Source of the DNA: Roseinatronobacter alkalisoli
Lineage (GTDB): Bacteria; Pseudomonadota; Alphaproteobacteria; Rhodobacterales; Rhodobacteraceae
Direction of reading: 5' to 3'
NCBI RefSeq assembly: GCF_028745735.1
Contig: NZ_JAQZSM010000013.1
Span: 55,861-119,860 of the forward strand
DNA length: 64,000 bases
The stretch's first letter is position 1, and each line of letters opens with the position of its first letter. Shown piece by piece: positions 25,832 to 34,235 of the stretch. The translations under genes were made by a program, and so were the position numbers. The notes under the pieces are model-generated. The model saw only the letters and a list, made by a program, of their open reading frames with translations. It was not told where the DNA came from and ran no database searches.

Positions 25832-27303
25832 GGCTGAAAATCCTTCAGTGTCAGGGGGCCTTGGGGCAGATCAGTTGGGGCCGAAATGGCGCAGTGTTCC
25901 GTCAACACGCCCGCCCCGGCCACAGCGCGCAGCCCATCGGCCATAAGGGGCACTTGCGGTGTGGGTGCGGGCGCGAAGGTGACATCGGCATCGGTGACCA
26001 CCACGCCCGTCACCGGCGCTTCCGGCAGGCCCAGACAGGCGGCAAAAGCCAGCCGCACATCGCGCGCCACTATCCGGTCCAGCGTGATGTCGCGGATCTG
26101 CGGCGTCAGGTCATCCACGCGCTGCGGCTGGCGCGTCTGCACGAAGGGCGTATGCCCGTCATGGTCGCAGAAATAATGCATATTGATGGCCAAAACCGTG
26201 TCCACGCCGTCAAAGCTGACATTGCGCAGATGGATGCCGGACACGACACCGCCACGCCCGCGCCGTGTCTTGATGCGCAAGCCGCGGTCGGTCTGGACCA
26301 TCTCGCAATCGGAAATCCGCACATCGCTGACACCGCCCGACATTTCGGACCCGATGACAACGCCACCATGGCCGCGTTCCATCAGGCAGTTGCGCACAGT
26401 CACGTTGCGTGTGGGCATCAGATGGGCATCGCCGCCAGTGTCGCTGCGTTTGCCCGCCTTGATGGCGATGCAGTCATCACCGGTTGAAAAGCGCACCCCG
26501 TCAATGCGGACAGCTTCGCAGCTTTCGGGGTTCAGGCCATCGGTATTGGGGCTGTCAGCGGGGTTCCGGATGGTCAGCCCGGCAAAGGACAGGTTGCGGC
26601 ACATATAGGGATGCACTGTCCAGCTTGGTGAATTTGTCAGCACCGGGCCAAGAATTGTTACACCCTCGCAACCGATCAGGTGCAGCAGGCGCGCACGCCG
26701 GGCATTGTTGCGGGTTTCTTTCGGCCAGTCCCACCAGTCGCCGTGCGCGCCGCCCCCGTCCACCAGACCGGGGCCGGAAATGGTGATGTCATGCGCATCA
26801 ATCGCGGTCAGAATGGCGCGGTAGCAGGCATCAGGCAGTCCTTCCCAACTGCCACCCTGTCCGGCGGGCAGAATTGGAAATGCCGCCCGGTCCGACGGGG
26901 CCACCAGACGCGCACCATCGGCCAGCCAGATATGGCGGTGCGACGGAATCAACAGCGGTGCCACCACCCATTCGCCCGCAGGCACAATCAATGTGCCGCC
27001 ATCGGGCAGCCCGTCCAGCAACACCTGCGCCTGTGCCGGGTCATTCAGCACCACGGCCCCGTTGCAGGGCGGCAGGGTGACTTCAAATGGCGCAAAACCG
27101 GCTGCGTCAAAACTCAGGGTCGTGGCTGGCGGCAGATCATGCAGCACTGTCACAACCCGGTCGGTCGTGCCTTGGCGGTCAATCCCGTCACCATGCAACC
27201 GCCATGCCACCGGTTCCGGCAGGTAATAGCGGGCATCAGGCATCAGCAGTCGCAAGGCAACCGCACGGGGCGTGATTGCCACAAGTTCAATCAAGGGGGG
27301 CAT
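25825..27303 (-). CDS. GH28 family (exo-)polygalacturonase
   Basis: 492 aa right-handed beta-helix. The four GH28 signature elements occur in order: NTDG (253-256), GDD with the catalytic pair Asp276/Asp277, GHG (311-313) and RIK (343-345). There is no signal peptide (it starts MPPLIELVAITPR), so it should hydrolyse imported oligogalacturonides or rhamnogalacturonides in the cytoplasm. The N-terminal 80 residues form an extra beta domain as in exo-acting bacterial members. Its ribosome binding site is weak and an intrinsic terminator stands between it and the transporter operon, so it may depend on read-through or its own promoter. Confidence 0.9.
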   Translation of the reverse strand: MPPLIELVAITPRAVALRLLMPDARYYLPEPVAWRLHGDGIDRQGTTDRVVTVLHDLPPATTLSFDAAGFAPFEVTLPPCNGAVVLNDPAQAQVLLDGLPDGGTLIVPAGEWVVAPLLIPSHRHIWLADGARLVAPSDRAAFPILPAGQGGSWEGLPDACYRAILTAIDAHDITISGPGLVDGGGAHGDWWDWPKETRNNARRARLLHLIGCEGVTILGPVLTNSPSWTVHPYMCRNLSFAGLTIRNPADSPNTDGLNPESCEAVRIDGVRFSTGDDCIAIKAGKRSDTGGDAHLMPTRNVTVRNCLMERGHGGVVIGSEMSGGVSDVRISDCEMVQTDRGLRIKTRRGRGGVVSGIHLRNVSFDGVDTVLAINMHYFCDHDGHTPFVQTRQPQRVDDLTPQIRDITLDRIVARDVRLAFAACLGLPEAPVTGVVVTDADVTFAPAPTPQVPLMADGLRAVAGAGVLTEHCAISAPTDLPQGPLTLKDFQPC

Positions 27304-27324
27304 GGTTCGGGTCCGGATGAAGGC

Positions 27325-27356
27325 AAAAGGCGCGCACGGACGTTCGCGCGCGCCTT
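27325..27356 (-). terminator. Intrinsic terminator after the oligosaccharide-binding-protein gene
   Basis: On the minus strand, AAGGCGCGC (27356-27348) pairs with GCGCGCCTT (27335-27327) and ends in a T-run (TTTT, 27328-27325). It lies 12 bp after the binding-protein stop codon and before GH28. Confidence 0.75.
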
Positions 27357-27367
27357 GGGGTCAGGGA

Positions 27368-28621
27368 TCAGCGGAACTGGCGCAATGCGCGGTCGATACT
27401 GCTGATGATATCAGCCGCCGCGTCTTCGGCGCTGATTATGCCGTAGGCCACGCCTTCCAGATTGTCGCGGAACGCATCGCGCACGCGCGGGTGTTCATTG
27501 AACGACGACACCACCGGCCCTGTGCCGTCCAGCACAATCGCATTGGCGGCGGCCACATTGGGGTTGATCAGGTCATTTTCGTTCAGCAATCCGAACGCCA
27601 CCTTGCTGGCAGGCACCCCGCGTGAATCGGTCAGGATTTCAATTGCTTCCGGGTCATTGAGCAGGCAATTGATGATTTCCGCAGCCGCTTCGGGGTGGTC
27701 AGAATTGCGCGAGATGGAAAACAACATGGATGGCTTGGAATAGGTGGCTTCCGTCACCGCCCCTTCGGTCATCAGCATGGGTACCGGCACCAGCACCTGA
27801 TCGCCACCCAGCGGGTCGGCATATTTGGCATAGGCAGAATCCCATTCATAGGTGCCGGCAATCCGCCCGTCAGACCATGGGCGCATTTCGAACAACTCGA
27901 TATTGCCCTCGCCCGCGACCTGACGCCATTCGCGAATGGCCCCTGCTTCGACCAGGCTTTGATAGAAGCGGATACCGTCCAGCAGTTCTTCCTCGGTCCA
28001 GGCAACAGTCGTTGTTTCCGGGTCAATCAGGTCTTTGCCGGTCGCTTGCGTCACCGCCATTGATACCAGGAAGATCGCGTTCAGACCGGCCGCTTCGAAC
28101 GGGTAGTAATCCGGTCCCAGTTCCGCGCGCAGGACAGGGGCCGCATCGATCACGTCCTGCCAGGTGGTGGGAACGTCCAGACCGGCGCGTTCAAAGGTGG
28201 TTTTGTTGAAGAAATAGACCCGTCCGGTGGTGGATACGGGAATCCCGTTCAGCTTGCCCGCCACTTCGCCACCGGCAAGCTGCGCTTCGGTGAACTGTGA
28301 CAGGTCGATGATGTGGTCATATTCATACAGGTCCGCAAACCCCGTTCCATCAGGCGAGAACAGCGGCAGCCATGGCCAGTTGATCTGCATGATATCGGCT
28401 TCTGTCCGGCCGGCGATCTGGGTGGTGATACGTTCCTGATGGCCCGACCAGCCGGTGAATTCAGCCTGAATGTCATGGCCATGCTTGGGGCCGCAATAAT
28501 TCAGCGCTTCCTGGGTCTGGGCATGGCGGGCATCGCCGCCCCACCATGACATGCGCAGCGTATCTGCCTGCGCGGCACTGGCCAGAAGGCCCGTCAGAAT
28601 GGTTGTTGTCAGTAGTCTCAT
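27368..28621 (-). CDS. Oligosaccharide ABC transporter periplasmic binding protein (TogB-like)
   Basis: 417 aa. The signal peptide is MRLLTTTILTGLLASAAQA, cleaved before DTLRMSWWGG. It is a family 1 extracellular solute-binding protein of the CUT1 class. It is encoded last in a permease-permease-ATPase-binding protein operon, directly before GH28 and GH105. This resembles the Erwinia TogMNAB oligogalacturonide system in content. The ligand is therefore probably an oligogalacturonide or rhamnogalacturonan fragment; this is inference from context. Confidence 0.88.
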   Translation of the reverse strand: MRLLTTTILTGLLASAAQADTLRMSWWGGDARHAQTQEALNYCGPKHGHDIQAEFTGWSGHQERITTQIAGRTEADIMQINWPWLPLFSPDGTGFADLYEYDHIIDLSQFTEAQLAGGEVAGKLNGIPVSTTGRVYFFNKTTFERAGLDVPTTWQDVIDAAPVLRAELGPDYYPFEAAGLNAIFLVSMAVTQATGKDLIDPETTTVAWTEEELLDGIRFYQSLVEAGAIREWRQVAGEGNIELFEMRPWSDGRIAGTYEWDSAYAKYADPLGGDQVLVPVPMLMTEGAVTEATYSKPSMLFSISRNSDHPEAAAEIINCLLNDPEAIEILTDSRGVPASKVAFGLLNENDLINPNVAAANAIVLDGTGPVVSSFNEHPRVRDAFRDNLEGVAYGIISAEDAAADIISSIDRALRQFR

Positions 28622-28636
28622 GTGTAAATCCTCCCG

Positions 28637-29737
28637 TTACTGAGACGTCGAAAGCGAGATATTCCCGCCGCTTTGATCGAAAACATGCGCCTGGCCCGGA
28701 TCCGGGGTCAGCGTAACTGTCGTGCCGCGGTCCAGATCGGCGTAGTCTGCGGCGGGCAACACCGCGACCACACGCTCGCCTTCCACATCCAGATGCAGGA
28801 CAACTTCATGGCCCATGAATTCCGCCCCCGCGACAACGGCCCGCAGCCCGTCGGCGGTGTTCACCCGCAGGTGCTGGGGGCGAATGCCCAGCGTGACCGA
28901 CCCGCTATTGGCGCGAAGGCGGGCCATCAGTTCATCGGGCAGGACCAGCGATTGCGCACCCAGATGGAAGCTGTTGCCATCCAGCCTGCCCGCAATCAGG
29001 TTCATTTCAGGGCTGCCGATGAAACCGGCAACAAAGGCATTTGCGGGGCGGTCATACAGGGTCTTGGGGTCGGCCACCTGCATGATATGGCCATCCTTCA
29101 TCACGCAGATCCGGTCGCCCATGGTCATGGCTTCGGTCTGGTCATGGGTGACATAGATCACCGTTGATGACATGCCCTGATCCTTCAGCCGCTTGTGCAG
29201 ATCGGTAATGCGCACCCGCATTGACGCGCGCAGTTTCGCATCCAGGTTGGACAGTGGTTCGTCGAACAGGAACACTTCGGGCTGTTTGATCAGGGCGCGG
29301 CCAAGGGCCACACGCTGCGCCTGCCCGCCCGACAATTCCTTCGGCAGACGGTCCAGCAGCGGTTCGATTTCCAGAATACGCGCAACTTCGGCGGTCTTGC
29401 GTTCAATCTCCGCCTTGGGGGCGCGTTGCAGCCGCAGCCCGAAGGACAGGTTCTTGCGCACCTTCATATGCGGATAAAGTGCATAGTTCTGGAACACCAT
29501 CGCGATGCCGCGTTCCCCCGGCTGCAGGCGGTTGACGACGCGGTCGCCGATCACAACTTCGCCGCCGGATATGCTTTCCAGCCCCGCGATCATGCGCAGC
29601 GTGGTGGATTTGGCGCAGCCCGACGGGCCGACCAGCACCATGAATTCCCCGTCTGCCACATCCAGATTGATGCCATGCACCGCCTTGAACGTATTGGTAT
29701 AGGTCTTTTCCAGATTCCTGATTTGCAAACGTGCCAT
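28637..29737 (-). CDS. Sugar ABC transporter ATP-binding protein, UgpC/MsmK type
   Basis: 366 aa. Walker A is GPSGCAKST (Ala for the usual Gly before Lys), the signature is LSGGQAQRVA, Walker B is EVFLFDEPLSNLDAKLR, and the switch His lies in YVTHDQTE. A TOBE/MalK-like regulatory domain fills the C-terminal third. The start is 4 bp after the permease stop. It energises the TogMNAB-like importer and is similar to the ATPase of the xyloside operon, so the two could be partly interchangeable. Confidence 0.9.
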   Translation of the reverse strand: MARLQIRNLEKTYTNTFKAVHGINLDVADGEFMVLVGPSGCAKSTTLRMIAGLESISGGEVVIGDRVVNRLQPGERGIAMVFQNYALYPHMKVRKNLSFGLRLQRAPKAEIERKTAEVARILEIEPLLDRLPKELSGGQAQRVALGRALIKQPEVFLFDEPLSNLDAKLRASMRVRITDLHKRLKDQGMSSTVIYVTHDQTEAMTMGDRICVMKDGHIMQVADPKTLYDRPANAFVAGFIGSPEMNLIAGRLDGNSFHLGAQSLVLPDELMARLRANSGSVTLGIRPQHLRVNTADGLRAVVAGAEFMGHEVVLHLDVEGERVVAVLPAADYADLDRGTTVTLTPDPGQAHVFDQSGGNISLSTSQ

Positions 29738-29741
29738 AGGT

Positions 29742-30659
29742 CTACCCTTTCACCCCACCGGTCGAGATGCCCTCGATGAAGTATCGTTGTGCCATGAAGA
29801 AAACGATCAGTGCAGGCAGCAGGGCCAGCACGGACATGGCCAGAATGCGGTTCCAGTCAAACGCTTCGGTCGTGTCGATGGACAGTTTCAGCGCCAGCGA
29901 GACAGGAAAACTCTGGACCGACGACAGATAGATAAGCGGACCCAGAAAATCGTTCATCGTCCACATGAACTGGAACAGTGCCACCGAAATCAGCGCGGGC
30001 ATCAGCATGGGCACCACGATGTAAATCAGGGTCTGCAGGCTGTTGGCCCCGTCCACGCGCGCCGCTTCTTCCATGTCGCGGGGAATGGCACGCAGAAATT
30101 GCACCAGCATGAACACAAAGAACGCATCCCCGGCAAAAGCAGACGGCACCCAAAGCGGCAGATAGGTGTCCAGCCAGCCCAGATCGCGGAACAGAATGTA
30201 TTGCGGAATGCGTGTCACCACATTGGGCAGCAGCAGCGTGGCAATCAGGCTGGCGAACAGCAGCTTCTTGTAGGGAAACTCAAACCGGGCAAACCCATAC
30301 GCCACCAGCGCGCAGGAAATCGCCGTGAAGATGGTTTTGGGCAGGATGATCAGGAACGTGTTCCAGAAAAACCGCCCGAATGTATAGGGTGTCGATGTTT
30401 CCCACCCTTTGCGATACCCGTCCAGCGTTGGTTCCTGCGGGATAAACCCGATGGAACCGAAGATTTCCGAATTGGTCTTGAACGATGCACCCACCAGCCA
30501 CAGCAGCGGATACAGCATCAGAAACCCGACGGTAATCAGCAGCGTATAGCGCACGAAAGCGGACATGCGTTCCGCCCTGATCTGCGCGCGGGATGTATCG
30601 TCCAGGACAGGGGCCACCAGGGCCTTGGCAGACGCAAGGGTTGTGTCTGGAATACTCAT
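29742..30659 (-). CDS. Oligosaccharide ABC transporter permease, MalG type (TogN-like)
   Basis: 305 aa with six predicted helices. The EAA loop is RDMEEAARVDGANSLQTLIYIVVP and the C-terminus is FIEGISTGGVKG. Two ATG codons in a row follow the AGGAG site; the second (30659) has the better spacing (6 bases), while the first (30662) shares its A with the upstream TGA. It pairs with the MalF-type subunit encoded just upstream. Confidence 0.9.
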   Translation of the reverse strand: MSIPDTTLASAKALVAPVLDDTSRAQIRAERMSAFVRYTLLITVGFLMLYPLLWLVGASFKTNSEIFGSIGFIPQEPTLDGYRKGWETSTPYTFGRFFWNTFLIILPKTIFTAISCALVAYGFARFEFPYKKLLFASLIATLLLPNVVTRIPQYILFRDLGWLDTYLPLWVPSAFAGDAFFVFMLVQFLRAIPRDMEEAARVDGANSLQTLIYIVVPMLMPALISVALFQFMWTMNDFLGPLIYLSSVQSFPVSLALKLSIDTTEAFDWNRILAMSVLALLPALIVFFMAQRYFIEGISTGGVKG

Positions 30660-30661
30660 CA

Positions 30662-31537
30662 TCAGCTCCTTTTGTCGCCGGCGTAATAGACCCATTTCTT
30701 GGATGACCAGAACGCCGCCACGGTCAGCACCATGATGATGACAAACAGCACCCAGGCGATGGCCGACGCATAGCCCATGTTGAAATTCTTGAACGCCTCG
30801 TCATAGATATACAGCGGCAGCAGATAGGTGGACCGCAACGGACCGCCGCCGGTAATGACATAGGGGCCGTTGAATTCCTGAAACGCCTGCACCATCTGCA
30901 TGATAAGATTGAAGAAAATGACAGGCGTAATCAGCGGAAGCGTGATGAAGAAGAAGCTGTGCCACTTGCCCGCCCCATCAATCGCGGCGGCTTCATAAAG
31001 CGATTTGTCCACTGATTGCAGCGCCGCCAGAAAGATGACCATGGCTGAACCGAACTGCCATGTGCGCAGCAGCGTGATGGTGAACAGCGCATTGACTGGA
31101 TCGCCGAACCAGTTCACAGGGTCCAGTCCGATGGTAACCAGCACCATGTTGACCAGCCCGGTATCGGCAAAAATATAGCGCCACAGCACCGCCACTGCGA
31201 TAGATCCGCCCAGAATGGACGGCACATAATAGGCCGTGCGGAAAAACCCGATGGCGCGCAGCCGGTAGTTCAGGATTACGGCGATGAACAGTGCAAAGAC
31301 CAGCTTCAGCGGAACTGTCAGAAACACATATATCAGCGTGACATTCAGCGACCGCTTGAAGGTCCGGTCCGACAACAGGTCGCGGAAGTTTTCCAGCCCT
31401 GTCCAGACCGGGCGCGACATCAGATTGTAATCCGTAAAACTCAGGTAAAGCGAGGCCAGAAACGGGATCATCGTAAAGACCAGCAGCCCGATGATATAAG
31501 GCGCCAGATAGGCCAGCCCCAGAAAACGGCTTTCCAT
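30662..31537 (-). CDS. Oligosaccharide ABC transporter permease, MalF type (TogM-like)
   Basis: 291 aa with six predicted transmembrane helices and the EAA loop SVDKSLYEAAAIDGAGKWHSFFFITLP. It is the first gene of the transporter operon and divergent from the AraC-type regulator across about 215 bp. No clear operator could be assigned in that gap. Confidence 0.9.
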   Translation of the reverse strand: MESRFLGLAYLAPYIIGLLVFTMIPFLASLYLSFTDYNLMSRPVWTGLENFRDLLSDRTFKRSLNVTLIYVFLTVPLKLVFALFIAVILNYRLRAIGFFRTAYYVPSILGGSIAVAVLWRYIFADTGLVNMVLVTIGLDPVNWFGDPVNALFTITLLRTWQFGSAMVIFLAALQSVDKSLYEAAAIDGAGKWHSFFFITLPLITPVIFFNLIMQMVQAFQEFNGPYVITGGGPLRSTYLLPLYIYDEAFKNFNMGYASAIAWVLFVIIMVLTVAAFWSSKKWVYYAGDKRS

Positions 31538-31752
31538 GGTTTATTTCCCTGTCATTTGATACATGTTTCCCATGAGGTCCGCACGGGGACCGCAGCATGG
31601 GGGACAACCCGTAGTTGATGACAGGATGCAGTGTCTATGGCAAAGTATATGCCTTTGGCACGTCATCAAACCGCTCCTCCTTCGATTCGACCAGCACTGA
31701 CAAGCATTCCCTCGTCAGAAGTATTCGCCTAATATGCCAGTTTGACGGACGG

Positions 31753-32751
31753 ATGGAATTGACGTTTATGCAGAAAAAGATGGACGAAACAGAACACCCC
31801 GCAGACGCGAACACAGCAGGGGCCGGAATTCTGGCGGGCCTGCCTGTCCGGGCGCTGGATCTGACGCTGACGCGCTCTGCGATCCGGATGAAACATTCGC
31901 ATAGCTGGTCCATCGACAAGGTGAACAGCTTTCATGACCTTGTTATCTGCCTGTCGGGGCAGGGCGTGTATCTGCTGGGGGATCAGCATGTCAGCCTGAC
32001 GCCCGGAATGGCCATGCTTATTCCCGCCGGGACGCGGTTTCAGGGCCGCAATCCCGACCCGGACCTGCTCTATACCGGGTTGGCGCAGCATTTCCGGCTG
32101 GATCTGTTCGGGCGGCATGATTTTCTGGCGCGGCTGCATCTGCGGCAGGTGGTCACCCTATCCCGCTGGCCAATGCTGGAACCGCTGGTGCGCCATTACC
32201 GTGCTACCGCGCCCGCCAGTTCAGTCACCATGTCCATGCACCATGCTTTCATGGTTATTCTGAACGAATTCATAGAAGATGCATTTCTGGACTGGCGCGA
32301 CACGCAAGACGCGACGCTTGACCAGTCCGAAGGGCTGTCGATGGCGGTGATGATCGCCGCCGCCCGGATTGCCGCTGAACCCTTGCAAGCGGGGTTGGCC
32401 GAACAGGTGGTGCGCGATGCGCCCTATAGCGATGTCTATTTCCGCCGCGAGTTCCGCCGCCGACTGGGCGCAACGCCTGCAAAATATCAGGAATTCAAAC
32501 GCATGGAAATTGGCATGCAATTACTGGAAGCGGGCAAAGGTGTTTCGGAAACCGCAACGCGGCTGGGATTTGCGGATGTCTATTACTTTTCCCGCCTGTT
32601 CAAGCGCCATATAGGCACCAGTCCCCGAGGTTGGAAAAATCAGGTGCGGTTGCGCCGCGACGGGCATTGGCCGCGCGGGCAGGAAGATGGCGAAATCCTG
32701 TATCCGCTGCGCCCGCCGCCCATTCATTCCCCGACTGGCGCACCGGAGTGA
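31753..32751 (+). CDS. AraC-family transcriptional regulator
   Basis: 332 aa from this start. The N-terminal half is a cupin-like sugar-binding domain (VYLLGDQHVSLTPGMAMLIPAGTRF). The C-terminal 100 residues form the two helix-turn-helix motifs of AraC/XylS proteins (YSDVYFRREFRRRLGATPAKY and VSETATRLGFADVYYFSRLF, then HIGTSPRGW). It is divergent from the TogMNAB-like operon and convergent with uxaA (5 bp gap), so it probably activates pectin-oligomer uptake on sensing a uronide or rhamnoside. The start is uncertain: ATG at 31768 is an alternative; the frame upstream to 31615 lacks family-like sequence. Confidence 0.85.
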   Translation: MELTFMQKKMDETEHPADANTAGAGILAGLPVRALDLTLTRSAIRMKHSHSWSIDKVNSFHDLVICLSGQGVYLLGDQHVSLTPGMAMLIPAGTRFQGRNPDPDLLYTGLAQHFRLDLFGRHDFLARLHLRQVVTLSRWPMLEPLVRHYRATAPASSVTMSMHHAFMVILNEFIEDAFLDWRDTQDATLDQSEGLSMAVMIAAARIAAEPLQAGLAEQVVRDAPYSDVYFRREFRRRLGATPAKYQEFKRMEIGMQLLEAGKGVSETATRLGFADVYYFSRLFKRHIGTSPRGWKNQVRLRRDGHWPRGQEDGEILYPLRPPPIHSPTGAPE

Positions 32752-32756
32752 TGCAC

Positions 32757-34235
32757 TCAGACCACTGCACCAATCTGCCAGGGTACGAATTCATGATCCC
32801 CCAGCCCTAACCCTTCGGATTTGGTGACCTGCCCGGATGCTGTGGCCAGAACCATCTGCACAATCTGCGCAGCCTTGTCCTGTAACGACACCCCGTCCAG
32901 AATATCGCCGCAATTCAGGTCCATATCATCGCGCATCGCGTCAAACAGGCGTGAATTCGTGGCCAGTTTCAGCGTGGGTGCCGGTTTCGACCCGAAGGCA
33001 GACCCCCGCCCGGTGGTAAAGACGATCAGTTGCGCCCCGCCCGCGATCTGGCCTGTGGCCGATACAGGGTCATAGCCGGGCGTGTCCATGAAATTCAGTC
33101 CCGGCGCGGTGATAGGTTCCGCATAGTCCAGCACCGCCTGCAATGGTGTGCTGCCTGCCTTGGCCACCGCCCCCAGCGATTTTTCCAGAATTGTCGTCAG
33201 CCCGCCCGCCTTGTTACCGGGGCTTGGGTTGCTGTCCAGCGACACGCCATTGCGCGCGGTGTAGTCTTCCCACCAACTGATCCGGGCCATCAGCTTGCGG
33301 GCCACATCCTCAGACACGGCGCGGTCCAGCAGCAGGCGTTCCGCGCCAAAAATCTCTGGCGTTTCGGACAGGACAACTGACGCGCCCTGCGCCGCCAGCA
33401 TGTCACTTGCCACCCCCAGCGCGGGATTGGCCGTGATTGCTGAAAACCCGTCCGACCCCCCGCATTGTAACCCGATTTTCAGCGCTGAGACCGGCGCGGG
33501 CGTGCGGCGTGCGGCGTTGACCGCAGGCAGTATTTCCCGCACCCGTGCCTTGATGGCGTCAATTGTCGCGCGGGTGCCGCCTGTGTCCTGAATGGTCAGC
33601 CAGTGGAACCGCGCTGCAGCACCCAGATCCTGCTTCATGCGTGCGATCTGCATGACTTCGCAGCCCAGCCCGACAAACAGCGCAGCGCCCACATTGGCAT
33701 GCCCTGCATAGCCGGTCAGAACGCGCTTCAGCGCGTCATATCCCGGCCCGCTGGACCCCATGCCGCAGCCGGTGCCATGGGCAAAAGCCGCAACGCCATC
33801 GACATTCGCATAAGCGTCAAGCGCGCCTTCGCGGTCCAGTTCATCTGCGGCGCGGCGTATCACGGTGGCTGAACAATTCACAGTCGCCACCAACGCGATA
33901 TAATTGCGCGTGCCCACCTGCCCGCCATCGCGGTGATAGCCCTGAAACTGCATCGCGGGGGCAGATGCGTGGATTTCCAGCGCGGCGCGTGCCACCTCCA
34001 GCCCCGCGCCGGGGCTGTAGTCGCGCCCATGCGCGCCAAAGGCACAGTTATGGCTGTGCACATGCGCGCCCTGCTCAATATCGGTGGTGGCATAGCCGAT
34101 CACCTGCCCGCATTTGATAACCGGTGCCCCTTTCGGCATCGGCTGGCGTGCGACCTTGTGCCCTGCGGATGCAACACCCTTTTCTGTCAGGATAGCGACA
34201 GTATCTGCAGGGTTCAGGATCAGCGGTTCAGACAT
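32757..34235 (-). CDS. uxaA: Altronate dehydratase
   Basis: 492 aa, the full-length form with the small N-terminal SAF-type domain (about 1-95) fused to the large GD/AH catalytic domain. It dehydrates D-altronate to 2-keto-3-deoxygluconate in the isomerase pathway for galacturonate. Family segments are visible: AHVHSHNCAF, GYHRDGGQVGTRNYIALVATVNCSATV, HGTGCGMGSSGPGYD, LQCGGSDGFSAITANPALG, NPSPGNKAGGLTTILEKSLGA and FTTGRGSAFGSKPAPTLKLATN. The start at 34235 (MSEPLILNPAD) overlaps the upstream gene by 8 bp. It is the last gene of the uronate operon. Confidence 0.92.
   Translation of the reverse strand: MSEPLILNPADTVAILTEKGVASAGHKVARQPMPKGAPVIKCGQVIGYATTDIEQGAHVHSHNCAFGAHGRDYSPGAGLEVARAALEIHASAPAMQFQGYHRDGGQVGTRNYIALVATVNCSATVIRRAADELDREGALDAYANVDGVAAFAHGTGCGMGSSGPGYDALKRVLTGYAGHANVGAALFVGLGCEVMQIARMKQDLGAAARFHWLTIQDTGGTRATIDAIKARVREILPAVNAARRTPAPVSALKIGLQCGGSDGFSAITANPALGVASDMLAAQGASVVLSETPEIFGAERLLLDRAVSEDVARKLMARISWWEDYTARNGVSLDSNPSPGNKAGGLTTILEKSLGAVAKAGSTPLQAVLDYAEPITAPGLNFMDTPGYDPVSATGQIAGGAQLIVFTTGRGSAFGSKPAPTLKLATNSRLFDAMRDDMDLNCGDILDGVSLQDKAAQIVQMVLATASGQVTKSEGLGLGDHEFVPWQIGAVV

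Noticed and set aside
31639..31653. GGCA-N7-TGCC dyad in the AraC/transporter gap
   Set aside because: The arms are only 4 bp and no second copy was found; AraC proteins usually bind direct repeats, so there is no basis for calling it an operator.
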